A DNA stretch of 64,000 nucleotides from SIAQ01 sp964484265 (GCA_964484265.1 CAZAFH010000014.1:1-64000), one strand, 5' to 3'; positions 28,326 to 36,249 are shown, counted from the stretch's first letter. Numbers and translations are program-made. The notes: generated by a model not told the origin, from the letters alone.

Positions 28326-30155
28326 CTACTCCTCGCTCTTCTCGCGCACGTTGAATTCCAGCTTCCACTTTTGCTTGCCATCGCGGCTGATGCACGATAG
28401 CTCCAGCGTGCCGACTTCAGTGACGCGGGAATGCAGATGTACGGGCACGGTTCGGCCTTCCTTGCCGGGCGTTTCGAGCGTCGCGCTCATCGGAGTCAAT
28501 TCGTCGATTTGGCCTTCCCATTCATCGACCATCGTGCCGACGGAATCCGCCCGGCGAATGGTCGAGCCAAGGAAGCGAAATTCTGCCGGCTCGCCGACGA
28601 CCAGGCCGAACTCGAGGCCTGGAACATCGGATTCGGTGCCTTCTTCCATGCCGAACGGAACGACGCAGAGCGCCTTGATCGGCGGCGGGCTTCCCGGGAC
28701 GGCAGGCAGCGATGTCTCGACGCCGATGTAGTAGGCGCGAGCCGCTCCGCCGCGAATGCGGATTCCCTTGCCACGCCGGACGAGTCCGTAATACGCCGCC
28801 CCGCCTGCGACGGCGCGATCGAGATCGACGCCCTGCAATTCGCGCACGCCGGCTTTGGGGTTGATCCATTTGCCAAGGATCTCCAGCATCCGCTCACGCA
28901 AGGGATTCGCCTTGAACACGCCGCCGTTGAAGAGCACGACCGCCGGCTGGGCTGACTTCTTCCGTCCCTTCTTCGTGGCGGCGCGCTCGAGCAGCACTTC
29001 GTTGTTGCGCGTCAGAAAGAAGCCGAGGTGTTTGCTGACGGCGGGATCGGCGGCGTAGGGTAGGCCGATTTCTTGCAAGCCGACGGTGCGTTGCATGCGA
29101 GGCTTCTCTTCGCGAGGCACGTCGGGGAAGAAACCATCGACGAGCACTTTTTCGACATCGGTCCGCGCGAGTTCGCCTTTGATCGTGCCGCCGATGACTT
29201 TGCTGCCGCGCCCGAGCACGGTGATCGCCGCGGTGTCTTTCCCAGTGGTGAAGATGGCTTCTTTCGCCAGGCGACAGCTATGCCAGAGGGCGTGCATCTG
29301 GCTGGCGTCAAGCTTGATGCCTTTTGCGCCGAAGGCGAGCGAAGCGTGATGCGCGAGGGCGAGGTCCATGTTGTCGCCGCCGAGCAGGATATGGTCGCCG
29401 ACGGCGACACGGGTGAGCACGAGTTGGCCGGCCTCTTCGCTGACGGCGATGAGCGAGAAGTCGCACGTGCCGCCGCCGACATCACACACGAGGACGACAT
29501 CGCCGACTTCGACCTGGTCGCGCCATTTATCGTGGGTCGCCTCGATCCAGGCGTAAAACGCCGACTGCGGTTCTTCGAGCAGCGTGACCTTTTCGAGTCC
29601 GGCCGACTTGGCCGCCTCGACGGTCAACTCGCGCGCGATGGCGTCGAAGGACGCCGGCACGGTCAGCACGATTTCTTGATTCTCCAGGCGATGCTCGGAG
29701 ACATCTTTCGCGATGAGAAAGTTCCAGGCATCGACGAGGTGCTTGAGGTAGTACGTTGCCGCCTCGACGGGCGAGACGCGTCGGCCGTTCTCGGGCGCTT
29801 TCCACGGCAGGATCGGCGCACGCCGATCGACGCCTGCATGCGACATCCACGATTTTGCCGAGGCCACCAGCCGAGTGGGAACCTGCGAGCCAAACACGCG
29901 GGCGAACTCGCCGACGCAGTAATCGCGCTCGGCAGCCCAGGGCAGCTTGAGCGCGCCCGCCGGCTGTTCGTTCGGGCCGGGCAGGTAGAGAAACGACGGC
30001 AAGAGCGCTCGCTCCTCGACGACGCCCGGCGCGACAACCTGCGGAATCTTCAAGTGTGTGAGTGCGGCGGCATCGCCCAGGCCGGTATCGTAATACGCCA
30101 GCGATGAATTCGTGGTGCCCAGATCGATGCCAACGACAAATCGCGATGCAGACAT
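28326..30155 (-). CDS. Hsp70 family chaperone-like ATPase
   Basis: The ATG at 30155 (complement) follows GAGG by 6 nt. The 609-residue protein has the actin-like Hsp70 nucleotide-binding domain: VVGIDLGTTNSSLAYYD (phosphate 1), VLTVPASFDAIARELTVEAA, EEPQSAFYAW, VLVCDVGGGTCDFSLIAV (phosphate 2), HILLGGDNMDLALA and VVLFNGGVFKANPLRERML. The C-terminal part (about 440-609) is shorter than in DnaK and lacks a typical lid, so it belongs to a divergent Hsp70 group common in planctomycetes. No DnaJ or GrpE is adjacent. Substrates are unknown. Confidence 0.88.
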   Translation of the reverse strand: MSASRFVVGIDLGTTNSSLAYYDTGLGDAAALTHLKIPQVVAPGVVEERALLPSFLYLPGPNEQPAGALKLPWAAERDYCVGEFARVFGSQVPTRLVASAKSWMSHAGVDRRAPILPWKAPENGRRVSPVEAATYYLKHLVDAWNFLIAKDVSEHRLENQEIVLTVPASFDAIARELTVEAAKSAGLEKVTLLEEPQSAFYAWIEATHDKWRDQVEVGDVVLVCDVGGGTCDFSLIAVSEEAGQLVLTRVAVGDHILLGGDNMDLALAHHASLAFGAKGIKLDASQMHALWHSCRLAKEAIFTTGKDTAAITVLGRGSKVIGGTIKGELARTDVEKVLVDGFFPDVPREEKPRMQRTVGLQEIGLPYAADPAVSKHLGFFLTRNNEVLLERAATKKGRKKSAQPAVVLFNGGVFKANPLRERMLEILGKWINPKAGVRELQGVDLDRAVAGGAAYYGLVRRGKGIRIRGGAARAYYIGVETSLPAVPGSPPPIKALCVVPFGMEEGTESDVPGLEFGLVVGEPAEFRFLGSTIRRADSVGTMVDEWEGQIDELTPMSATLETPGKEGRTVPVHLHSRVTEVGTLELSCISRDGKQKWKLEFNVREKSEE

Positions 30156-30329
30156 TCGGAGCCTCTTGCCCAGTTTCGCCGCGTGATCACCCATGCGGAC
30201 GCAATTTTGAACTTCTTTATTCTATGGTATTCGGACGATGGTAATGAGAGGTTTTTGCGTGTGGGGCGGGCTTCCGCGACGCAAAGTTACTTGGATCTGG
30301 TAAACTGTATCTGTAAGGAGTAATCCGAA

Positions 30330-30602
30330 ATGAAGAGCATCATCGATCAATTGCCTCCAGAAATCGCCAAGCAGATCCATCCGGATCGTCGCAAGAATGA
30401 GGCCGAATACTGGCTCACTCGCGATCAGCTTCTTGCGCAATACGGCGGGCAATGGATCGGGTTCGCCGCCGGAGCGGTCGTCGCGGCAGGCACAAGCCCG
30501 GTTGCCGTGCAACACGATGCCGAAGCGACCGGACTGCATCCATTTGTCATTTGCGTCGGCAAGGAAGATCAACCGAGCCGGATTCGGATAATCAATCCGT
30601 AG
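30330..30602 (+). CDS. Small protein, DUF5678-like
   Basis: AAGGAG (30315-30320) lies 9 nt before the ATG. The 90-residue product contains YGGQWIGFAAGAVVAAGTSP then HPFVICVGKED, the single-domain pattern of DUF5678-like proteins, which are often next to protease or Uma2-type genes; function unknown. The upstream words GGATCTGGTAAAC are shared with 6039. Confidence 0.65.
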   Translation: MKSIIDQLPPEIAKQIHPDRRKNEAEYWLTRDQLLAQYGGQWIGFAAGAVVAAGTSPVAVQHDAEATGLHPFVICVGKEDQPSRIRIINP

Positions 30603-30657
30603 CGTCGCTGTGGATGGAGCGTGGTTCACGCCTCAGGGGCGGGATGTCGGTTCGGCC

Positions 30658-31320
30658 TTAGTGTAGCACCTGGACATTGATGCCCGGAGCCACCATCCCT
30701 TCCGCCGACCTGGAGAGTGATCCGACCCACATGCAATCCCACTCCATGACCAACACGTCCTGCTCGGGTGAGACGAAGAATTGGTGGTCTGGCTCTCCAG
30801 CCACATAGTACCCGCCGAGCCACAACGGTTCCAGTGGGATGGCCAGTGCCTCCACCGATGGCTTGCCCGTGTGTAGAGCAGCCAAGTTGGGACACCCCAT
30901 CACCGCCTCTTGCAAACAGAGTGTGATGAGGAAGTGAGCGAGCGAGTCGCAAACCGGCACGAACCCGCGGCTGGGTGTGTTCCACACGTCCGCCGCGTTC
31001 GACCAGACTGGCGGGTCCGGCTCCCCGACAGGGCAGCGGGCGGACCAGTTGCCCTGGTTCTCCCAGGCGAACTCAATCATGCCGTCGATCCGCTTGAGTC
31101 GGCTGAGCGGGGTGAGCGAATCTTGCATGTGGAACGGAGACCGCCAGTTGTTCTCTGGCCCCTGTGCGATCTCGACCAATGCCCCCAACTCACGGTAGAT
31201 GGTGGCGAGCGGAGGGGGTAGGTCGCCCGGGATTAGCGAGGGGGCGAGCATCGGGTCGTCCAGCCAGTGGCGGTGGAACCGCTTCAGGAATGCGACGAGA
31301 TCCGCAACCGTCACGATCAT
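30658..31320 (-). CDS. Putative SUKH (SMI1/KNR4)-like protein
   Basis: The 220-residue product has LPPPLATIYRELGALVEIAQ followed by LTPLSRLKRIDGMIEFAWEN, then QGNWSARCPVGEPDPPVWS. The Leu-Pro opening, the FAWENQG strand and DPPVW resemble the SUKH superfamily, which includes many immunity proteins against polymorphic toxins. No toxin gene is adjacent. It is convergent with the DUF5678-like gene. Assignment is by pattern and could be wrong. Confidence 0.55.
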   Translation of the reverse strand: MIVTVADLVAFLKRFHRHWLDDPMLAPSLIPGDLPPPLATIYRELGALVEIAQGPENNWRSPFHMQDSLTPLSRLKRIDGMIEFAWENQGNWSARCPVGEPDPPVWSNAADVWNTPSRGFVPVCDSLAHFLITLCLQEAVMGCPNLAALHTGKPSVEALAIPLEPLWLGGYYVAGEPDHQFFVSPEQDVLVMEWDCMWVGSLSRSAEGMVAPGINVQVLH

Positions 31321-31499
31321 CCGCTGCGCCCTCCTGCGGCCGAACGATAATTCGGCAGACTACTCTCCGCCTATCGCCGGAACGCGAATAACGGTTAGGT
31401 TCGCGGCAATGCTGTTAGGCTAAACTCCCGGCGGATGGATTACAAGGCAGTAATTCGGAAAATCCGAAAACGGATGCGTTGGCGGTGTTCAGCTCTGAT

Positions 31500-32708
31500 T
31501 TAACCCCGATACCGATACGCCCAGATCTTCGTGCCGTCGAGCACGACAAAGACACCATGCGCGGGATCGAAGTACGCCAGGCGGCGGTTGCCCGTGGGCA
31601 TCGGGTCGCCCGCCGGGCTCAGCTTGGTCCAGCGCTTGGCGTCGGGATTGTAGGACCAGAGCGTATTCGTTTGAAACTGAATCAATATTCCATCGCCGCT
31701 GATCGGGTCGTGGTACATCGGCGCTCGCGCGTCGTGGCCGTACGGCACGTCGTCGGCGTCTTTCGCGGCGTCGATGACCTTCTCCCAGCGATTCTTGGCG
31801 ATGTCGTAGTGCGACGTCGCCTTGTGCCGATGGGCGATGACCAGCTTGCGTTTACTGTCGTAGTACCCGACCTGCTCCGGTTCGGCCGCGTGTTTGGTGA
31901 AATCCTTGGTTTCCTTGTTTGCCTCGAGGTTTTTCCAGACGCCGGTTTTCGGTTGGTGCAGCCACGTTCCTTGCATCTGCCAGTTGTTCGCATGCCAAAT
32001 ACATCCGCCGCGTTCAGGAATGTATTCGAGCATGCCGCCGAAAATCGGCACGGGGTACGGCTTCGCCGCCTTGTGTGCTTTCCATTCGGCAGAATTCGGC
32101 GCAAACGACCAGAGCGGCGGGCCAGTGTATAGCAAGTTCGGGTCGCCGCCCAGTTGTTCGACGCATTTCTTTTTGTTCGTGACCCAGGTGTTCATGAAGT
32201 ACATCGAACGCTCGACGGGATCGTAGGCCAAGCCCCACCATGTGTGGGCAATCACGACCGGGCCGCCGCGCTTGGTGACGAGTACACCGTCCTTGAACAG
32301 GACGTCGCTGAAATCCTTGCCCATGCCGGTGTAGTCACGCGGCAGATCGGGCGCATAGAGCATGACCCACGAGAGCGACGCGAGATCGAATTCCCAAACA
32401 TCGTTCAGCCGGTGCGGCACACCATGATTGGCGCCGCAGTAAAGGGCTCGCTTGCGTTCCGGGGCCCAGACCATCTTGAGCGTGAAATCACGTGCCAGCG
32501 GGCCTGTCTTGTGCAGATTGTACTTTCGTGCCGTATCGTTGAAATCGCCCAGAACCTTCGCCGTCCCTAGCAATGCCGCCTGATTTGGCTTCAAGCTTTT
32601 GAGCTTTTCCGCGACGGCAGACTGCGGTACCAGGGCCGGCTTGATCGGCTCGCCTGCCGAAATCACAATCGGCAAACCAAGTAGTGCAATCAATGACCAG
32701 CGATACAT
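31500..32708 (-). CDS. Secreted kelch-like beta-propeller protein
   Basis: The ATG at 32708 (complement) has GGAG 7 nt upstream and yields a signal peptide (MYRWSLIALLGLPIVISAG). The 402-residue protein has kelch-type blades: LNDVWEFDLASLSWVMLYAP, AYDPVERSMYFMNTW, GYYDSKRKLVIAHRHKATSH, LWSYNPDAKRWTKLSPAGD, RLAYFDPAHGVFVVLDG. Such propellers bind sugars or proteins outside the cytoplasm. It is divergent from the nucleotidyltransferase gene at 32845. Confidence 0.78.
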   Translation of the reverse strand: MYRWSLIALLGLPIVISAGEPIKPALVPQSAVAEKLKSLKPNQAALLGTAKVLGDFNDTARKYNLHKTGPLARDFTLKMVWAPERKRALYCGANHGVPHRLNDVWEFDLASLSWVMLYAPDLPRDYTGMGKDFSDVLFKDGVLVTKRGGPVVIAHTWWGLAYDPVERSMYFMNTWVTNKKKCVEQLGGDPNLLYTGPPLWSFAPNSAEWKAHKAAKPYPVPIFGGMLEYIPERGGCIWHANNWQMQGTWLHQPKTGVWKNLEANKETKDFTKHAAEPEQVGYYDSKRKLVIAHRHKATSHYDIAKNRWEKVIDAAKDADDVPYGHDARAPMYHDPISGDGILIQFQTNTLWSYNPDAKRWTKLSPAGDPMPTGNRRLAYFDPAHGVFVVLDGTKIWAYRYRG

Positions 32709-32844
32709 CGCGAAGCTCCGTTGATATGCCTGCGAACAATACCCCGTCTGATGGTTGTAATCAATATATGTGCGCAATACGCAGATGAACCCGACACAAG
32801 ATTCCGTGTCGATAGGATAGGCAACATTCTTTTACAGGTGAAGC

Positions 32845-33795
32845 ATGCCCGAACGCGTTCACGATCATCCAGATCTCATCTTCTCCCTTGGGACGCAGGT
32901 CGTTGTTTTGATCGACATCGCGGGAGCCGGCGGAGTTCTGCTCCATCCGCGCGGCACCGTCGGCGTCATCGTCAAGGCGCCGACCGATGCCGACCATTCC
33001 TATCGCGTTCGTTTCACCGACGGGCTCGAGGTTCCGCTCAAACGCAGCGAGGTCACGATGCTGGCGCTATTCAAGGAAGGCGAACTTGGTGCAAGCGGCG
33101 TTCTCGCCGCGCGGTCCGATCTTTACGGGCGAGTCTTCTATCGCTGCATCATCGGCTCGCAAGCGTATGGCCTCGCCGGCAGCGAATCGGACGTCGATCG
33201 TCGCGGCATCTATTTGCCGAGCGCGGACCAGCATTGGTCGCTTTACGGCGTTCCCGAGCAACTGGAGAACGACGAGACGCAGGAAGCCTACTGGGAAATA
33301 CAGAAATTCCTCACCTTCGCACTCAAGGCGAACCCGAACATCCTGGAATGCCTCTATTCTCCGCTGGTCGAGACGGCGACGCCGCTGGCAGAGGAACTGC
33401 TGGCGATGCGCGAGTGCTTTCTGTCGCGCGTCGTTTATCAAACTTTCAACGGCTATGTGTTGAGCCAATTCAAGAAAATGCAGGCCGACCTTCGCAATCA
33501 AGGCAAGGTGAAATGGAAGCACGTCATGCATTTGATTCGCTTGCTCCTCTCCGGCATTCACGTGCTCAAGCACGGAGTCGTGGCGGTGCGTGTCGAGGAA
33601 CATCGCGAACAATTACTGGCGATCAAGCGCGGCGAACTGCCTTGGAAAGAAGCCGAAAATTGGCGGCTCTCGCTGCACGCGGAATTCGACCGGGCGTTCG
33701 CCGAGACGAAGTTGCCGGAGCGGCCTGATTACGAGAGGGCGAACGCGTTTCTCCTTCGGGCGCGGCGGCTGGCAACATCGGAGGCATTACCATGA
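32845..33795 (+). CDS. RlaP-type nucleotidyltransferase (PF10127) with N-terminal domain
   Basis: The 316-residue protein has a short SH3/KOW-like N-terminal part (residues about 12-75, GTVGVIVKAP, YRVRFTDGLEVPLKRSEV) and then a polymerase-beta-fold nucleotidyltransferase: CIIGSQAYGLAGSESDVDRR gives the hG-S helix and the DxD metal-binding pair, followed by EIQKFLTFALKANPNILECL and a helical domain. The family is linked by comparative genomics to RNA repair. A TAGGAT box at 32813-32818 is a possible -10. It overlaps the next gene, a paralogue, by 4 nt, and both lie directly before a tRNA array. Confidence 0.85.
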   Translation: MPERVHDHPDLIFSLGTQVVVLIDIAGAGGVLLHPRGTVGVIVKAPTDADHSYRVRFTDGLEVPLKRSEVTMLALFKEGELGASGVLAARSDLYGRVFYRCIIGSQAYGLAGSESDVDRRGIYLPSADQHWSLYGVPEQLENDETQEAYWEIQKFLTFALKANPNILECLYSPLVETATPLAEELLAMRECFLSRVVYQTFNGYVLSQFKKMQADLRNQGKVKWKHVMHLIRLLLSGIHVLKHGVVAVRVEEHREQLLAIKRGELPWKEAENWRLSLHAEFDRAFAETKLPERPDYERANAFLLRARRLATSEALP

Positions 33796-34541
33796 ATGAC
33801 ATGCCATTACTGAAAAAGCAAATCGCGCAGCATCCTTATCCGTTGCTGTTCGCCACCATCAGCGGCGCTCATCTCTATGGTTTTCCGTCGCCCGACTCGG
33901 ATTTCGACCTGCGCGGCGCCCATCTGCTGCCGCTCAGGGAAACCGTCGGCTTGAGGGTCGGCCCGGAGACGATCGAGAAGTCCGGCATCCACAACGGTCT
34001 GGAGATCGATCTGGTCACGCACGATGCCAAGAAGTTCTTCGAGCTGATGCTCAAAAAGAATGGCTACGTGCTTGAGCAGATCTTCTCACAGCTGATAGTA
34101 CTTTCGACGCCGGAGCATGCGGAGCTCAAGGAGATTGCGAAGAGCTGCATCACCAAGCATCATGCGCATCACTATCGTGGGTTCGCGGAGACGCAATGGA
34201 AGCTCTTCACGAAAGAGTCGCCGCCTCGCGTCAAGCCGTTGCTCTACGTCTATCGGGTGTTGCTGACCGGCATTCACCTGATGCATACGGGCGTCGTCGA
34301 GGCCAACCTGGTCACGCTCAACGAGACCGCGAAGCTGCCCTTCCTGCCCGATCTAATTCAACGCAAGATCGCAGGCAAGGAGAAAGAGCGTCTAAGCAGC
34401 GCGGACCTCGATTTTCATCGGCACGAGTATCAACGGCTGCAAGATGCGCTCCAGGCAGCACAGGACATGAGTCATCTGTCCGAAGCTCCAAAGGGTGGCG
34501 AAGCCCTACACGATCTGCTCGTGCGAATTCGATTGCGATGA
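33792..34541 (+). CDS. Second RlaP-type nucleotidyltransferase (PF10127)
   Basis: This 249-residue paralogue of the upstream product lacks the N-terminal extra domain. Active-site marks are TISGAHLYGFPSPDSDFDLR (G-A turn and DxD) and GLEIDLVTHDAKKFFELMLK (third acidic residue), then a helical part with KPLLYVYRVLLTGIHLM. It would transfer nucleotides to RNA or protein. Start overlaps the preceding stop (ATGA), so the pair is coupled and may form a heterodimer. The tRNA array begins 278 nt downstream. Confidence 0.85.
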   Translation: MNDMPLLKKQIAQHPYPLLFATISGAHLYGFPSPDSDFDLRGAHLLPLRETVGLRVGPETIEKSGIHNGLEIDLVTHDAKKFFELMLKKNGYVLEQIFSQLIVLSTPEHAELKEIAKSCITKHHAHHYRGFAETQWKLFTKESPPRVKPLLYVYRVLLTGIHLMHTGVVEANLVTLNETAKLPFLPDLIQRKIAGKEKERLSSADLDFHRHEYQRLQDALQAAQDMSHLSEAPKGGEALHDLLVRIRLR

Positions 34542-34655
34542 TAAATAGCGAACAATCGAAGATTCGGCGGAATAATTGCGAACCTTTTGCATCCATACTT
34601 CGTCTGTTTTTATGCACGATAACCGTGCTATCGACCAAAACGAAACGAACGTACC

Positions 34656-34751
34656 ATGAACATTTTGAACTTACGTTGGAAATCCGAACAGAAAGCCAAT
34701 CGCGGCGCCGGGCGACCGGTCGCGCTAGGCGAGTTTCCATTGCGCTTGTGA
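34656..34751 (+). CDS. Possible 31-aa leader peptide before tRNA array
   Basis: The frame codes for MNILNLRWKSEQKANRGAGR plus 11 residues and ends 33 nt before a strong terminator. Its codons include AAC, TTG, TTA, AAA, CAG, GGC, CGA, CCG and TTT, many readable by tRNAs of the following array. Codons 18-20 contain GCCGGGCG (34707-34714), the same octamer as the terminator's left arm (34786-34793). No strong ribosome site is visible, so translation is uncertain. Confidence 0.35.
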   Translation: MNILNLRWKSEQKANRGAGRPVALGEFPLRL

Positions 34752-34784
34752 CGTCCATCCTCGTTGAGTGTGTGCCTTTTCCAA

Positions 34785-34815
34785 GGCCGGGCGTCGTGAG
34801 ATGCCCGGCCTTTTT
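34785..34815 (+). terminator. Strong rho-independent terminator just before tRNA array
   Basis: GGCCGGGC (34785-34792) pairs with GCCCGGCC (34803-34810) over 8 bp with a 10-nt loop, followed directly by TTTTT. tRNA-Phe begins 5 nt later. It would stop transcripts from the nucleotidyltransferase genes, or act as the switch of an attenuator. Confidence 0.8.
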
Positions 34816-34819
34816 GTTT

Positions 34820-34891
34820 GGGCTGGTAGCTGAGACGGAGTAGCGGCGGTCTGAAGAACCGCAGACGAGGATTCGAGCGCCTCCCGGCCCA
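34820..34891 (+). tRNA. tRNA-Phe (GAA)
   Basis: Cloverleaf of 72 nt: acceptor GGGCTGG/CCGGCCC, anticodon stem GCGGT/ACCGC with loop CTGAAGA, T-loop TTCGAGC, discriminator A. The usual G53-C61 pair is replaced by A and G. No CCA is encoded. First gene of the array. Confidence 0.85.
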
Positions 34892-35029
34892 CTGCGCAGT
34901 GGAGAGTGATAAGTGGCGAGTGAATCAACGAGTTGCCTGTCGTGAGTGAAATTCGACCCCTATCCACGTATTGGAGAACGAAAATGCTTCTCGCTCGTCC
35001 ATTGAAACCGTCGCGTCCTCGTATCATTC

Positions 35030-35101
35030 GGGGCCGTGGCGTAATGGCAGCGTATCCGCCTTTTAAGCGGTAAGGTGTGGGTTCGACTCCCGCCGGCCCT
35101 A
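35030..35101 (+). tRNA. tRNA-Lys (TTT)
   Basis: 72 nt: acceptor GGGGCCG/CGGCCCT with a terminal G-U pair, short D-loop, anticodon loop CTTTTAA, T-loop TTCGACT, discriminator A, no CCA. The first anticodon-stem pair is a T-T mismatch. Confidence 0.85.
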
Positions 35102-35103
35102 TC

Positions 35104-35176
35104 GGGATCCAGGTGTTATCGGCAGCATCCCTGGCTCTTAACCAGCGAGGTGAGGGTTCAAGTCCCTCGGGTCCCA
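35104..35176 (+). tRNA. tRNA-Lys (CTT)
   Basis: 73 nt: acceptor GGGATCC/GGGTCCC, anticodon loop CTCTTAA, T-arm GAGGG-TTCAAGT-CCCTC, discriminator A, no CCA. Only two bases separate it from the preceding tRNA. Confidence 0.88.
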
Positions 35177-35179
35177 TTT

Positions 35180-35250
35180 GCACCTGTGATGTAACGGCAG
35201 CCTCCCTGCTCGCCATGCAGGATGTGTGGGTTCGACTCCCACTGGGTGCT
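35180..35250 (+). tRNA. tRNA-Gly (GCC)
   Basis: 71 nt: acceptor GCACCTG/TGGGTGC, anticodon stem CCTGC/GCAGG, loop TCGCCAT, T-loop TTCGACT. Discriminator T fits glycine. Position 33 is C instead of the nearly universal T. No CCA. Confidence 0.85.
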
Positions 35251-35256
35251 CTGACT

Positions 35257-35330
35257 CAGGACGTAGGAAAGCCCGGCAATCCGCCGGTTTCGGGTACCGG
35301 AAAGCGTGGGTTCAAATCCCACCGTCCTGA
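35257..35330 (+). tRNA. tRNA-Pro (CGG)
   Basis: 74 nt: acceptor CAGGACG/CGTCCTG with the C1-G72 pair typical of proline, anticodon loop TTCGGGT, T-arm GTGGG-TTCAAAT-CCCAC, discriminator A, no CCA. Confidence 0.88.
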
Positions 35331-35335
35331 CTGAT

Positions 35336-35407
35336 TGCGGTGTGGCCCAACGGTAAGGCGGCTCCCTGTTAAGGAGACGATTGCAGGTTCGATTCCTGCC
35401 GCCGCAG
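35336..35407 (+). tRNA. tRNA-Asn (GTT)
   Basis: 72 nt: acceptor TGCGGTG/CGCCGCA, anticodon loop CTGTTAA, T-loop TTCGATT, discriminator G. T1-A72 and G73 agree with bacterial tRNA-Asn. No CCA. Confidence 0.88.
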
Positions 35408-35414
35408 CTTGGAT

Positions 35415-35498
35415 GGAAGGGCAAGCCAACTGGCGATGGCAGCTGTTTTGAAAACAGTCGAGCGATGAGCCTTGAGGGTTCGACTCCCTCTCCTTCCG
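35415..35498 (+). tRNA. tRNA-Ser (TGA)
   Basis: 84 nt: acceptor GGAAGGG/TCCTTCC, anticodon loop TTTGAAA, long variable arm (class II, as serine requires), T-arm GAGGG-TTCGACT-CCCTC, discriminator G, no CCA. Confidence 0.88.
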
Positions 35499-35530
35499 CT
35501 TGAAATCCGTTACCAGCGGAATTTGCAAAT

Positions 35531-35602
35531 TCCGGGGTCGTCTAACGGCAAAGACATCGAGCTCTGACCTCGACGATGTTGGTTCGACTCCAGCCCCCGG
35601 AG
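35531..35602 (+). tRNA. tRNA-Gln (CTG)
   Basis: 72 nt: acceptor TCCGGGG/CCCCGGA, anticodon stem TCGAG/CTCGA with loop CTCTGAC, T-loop TTCGACT, discriminator G. T1-A72 and G73 agree with glutamine. No CCA. Confidence 0.88.
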
Positions 35603-35639
35603 CTTCGAAGAAGGAAAAAGGAGAATGGATAGAATGCTG

Positions 35640-35746
35640 CGAAAAATAACTTACTGGTCTTGCCGCTTGCGGCTTAGCGCTCAGCATGGCGCCATGTTGA
35701 GCGCTAAGCCGCAAGCGGCAAATGCAAATTGGGAAGTTATTTTTCG
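35640..35746. repeat. REP-like palindrome with 13-bp terminal repeats (copy 1), inside tRNA array
   Basis: Perfect ends CGAAAAATAACTT (35640-35652) and AAGTTATTTTTCG (35734-35746) enclose a long palindrome, TTGCCGCTTGCGGCTTAGCG and its complement. A second copy lies at 49622-49727. It interrupts the array between tRNA-Gln and tRNA-Asp. Confidence 0.75.
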
Positions 35747-35791
35747 ACGATTGCATAAGGGAAAAAGTTCGAAACGCTTTTCCTTGTTCAA

Positions 35792-35866
35792 GTCCTCGTG
35801 GAGCAGTCCGGAGTGCTCGCCACCCTGTCACGGTGGAGGCCGCGGGTTCAAATCCCGCCGGGGACG
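35792..35866 (+). tRNA. tRNA-Asp (GTC)
   Basis: 75 nt: acceptor GTCCTCG/CGGGGAC, anticodon stem CCACC/GGTGG, loop CTGTCAC, T-arm GCGGG-TTCAAAT-CCCGC, discriminator G as for aspartate. No CCA. Confidence 0.88.
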
Positions 35867-35872
35867 CTTTTA

Positions 35873-35935
35873 AAGGATGAAGGATGAATCAGGAATCGGG
35901 AATTGCGATGGTATTCATCCTTCCGCCTTCATCCA
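35873..35935. repeat. Inverted repeat in tRNA-array spacer
   Basis: AAGGATGAAGGATGAAT near 35873 and ATTCATCCTTCCGCCTTCAT near 35918 are imperfect reverse complements. The same words form another inverted repeat at about 36437-36512. Confidence 0.55.
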
Positions 35936-35941
35936 TCGATT

Positions 35942-36014
35942 GGCCGGATAGCCCAACGGGAAGAGGCGGCCGGCTTAAACCCGGCATGTATCGGTTCGAA
36001 TCCGATTCCGGTCA
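35942..36014 (+). tRNA. tRNA-Leu (TAA), short variable arm
   Basis: 73 nt: acceptor GGCCGGA/TCCGGTC, anticodon stem GCCGG/CCGGC, loop CTTAAAC, 4-nt variable loop ATGT, T-arm ATCGG-TTCGAAT-CCGAT, discriminator A. Bacterial tRNA-Leu normally has a long variable arm; this one is class I. No CCA. Confidence 0.78.
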
Positions 36015-36015
36015 C

Positions 36016-36090
36016 GCCAAGGTAGACCAACGGGAAGGAGTCGTCAGTTTCAGAAACTGAACAGTGTGGGTTCAAATCCCACCCTTGGCA
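36016..36090 (+). tRNA. tRNA-Leu (CAG), short variable arm
   Basis: 75 nt: perfect acceptor GCCAAGG/CCTTGGC, anticodon stem TCAGT/ACTGA, loop TTCAGAA, 5-nt variable loop ACAGT, T-arm GTGGG-TTCAAAT-CCCAC, discriminator A, no CCA. One base after the preceding tRNA-Leu. Confidence 0.78.
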
Positions 36091-36096
36091 TTCATT

Positions 36097-36171
36097 GCCG
36101 CTGTAGACCAACGGGAAGGAGTCACGAGTTCGAGAAACTCGGCAGTATGGGTTCAAATCCCATCGGCGGCA
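36097..36171 (+). tRNA. tRNA-Leu (GAG), short variable arm, C33
   Basis: 75 nt: acceptor GCCGCTG/CGGCGGC, anticodon stem CGAGT/ACTCG, loop TCGAGAA (C at 33), variable loop GCAGT, T-arm ATGGG-TTCAAAT-CCCAT, discriminator A. Nearly the same D-arm as the preceding gene, so a tandem duplicate. No CCA. Confidence 0.75.
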
Positions 36172-36174
36172 CAT

Positions 36175-36249
36175 GGCTGGGTAGTCCAACGGGCAGGAGA
36201 CGCCATTCTCAAAAGATGGACAGTGTCGGTTCGAATCCGACCCCAGCTA
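36175..36249 (+). tRNA. tRNA-Leu (CAA), short variable arm
   Basis: 75 nt: acceptor GGCTGGG/CCCAGCT with a terminal G-U pair, anticodon stem CCATT/GATGG, loop CTCAAAA, variable loop ACAGT, T-arm GTCGG-TTCGAAT-CCGAC, discriminator A, no CCA. Confidence 0.78.

Noticed and set aside
31500..32708. Second NanM-type mutarotase
   Set aside because: It has kelch-like blades but lacks the GGANFP and PWEGG stretches that mark the family.
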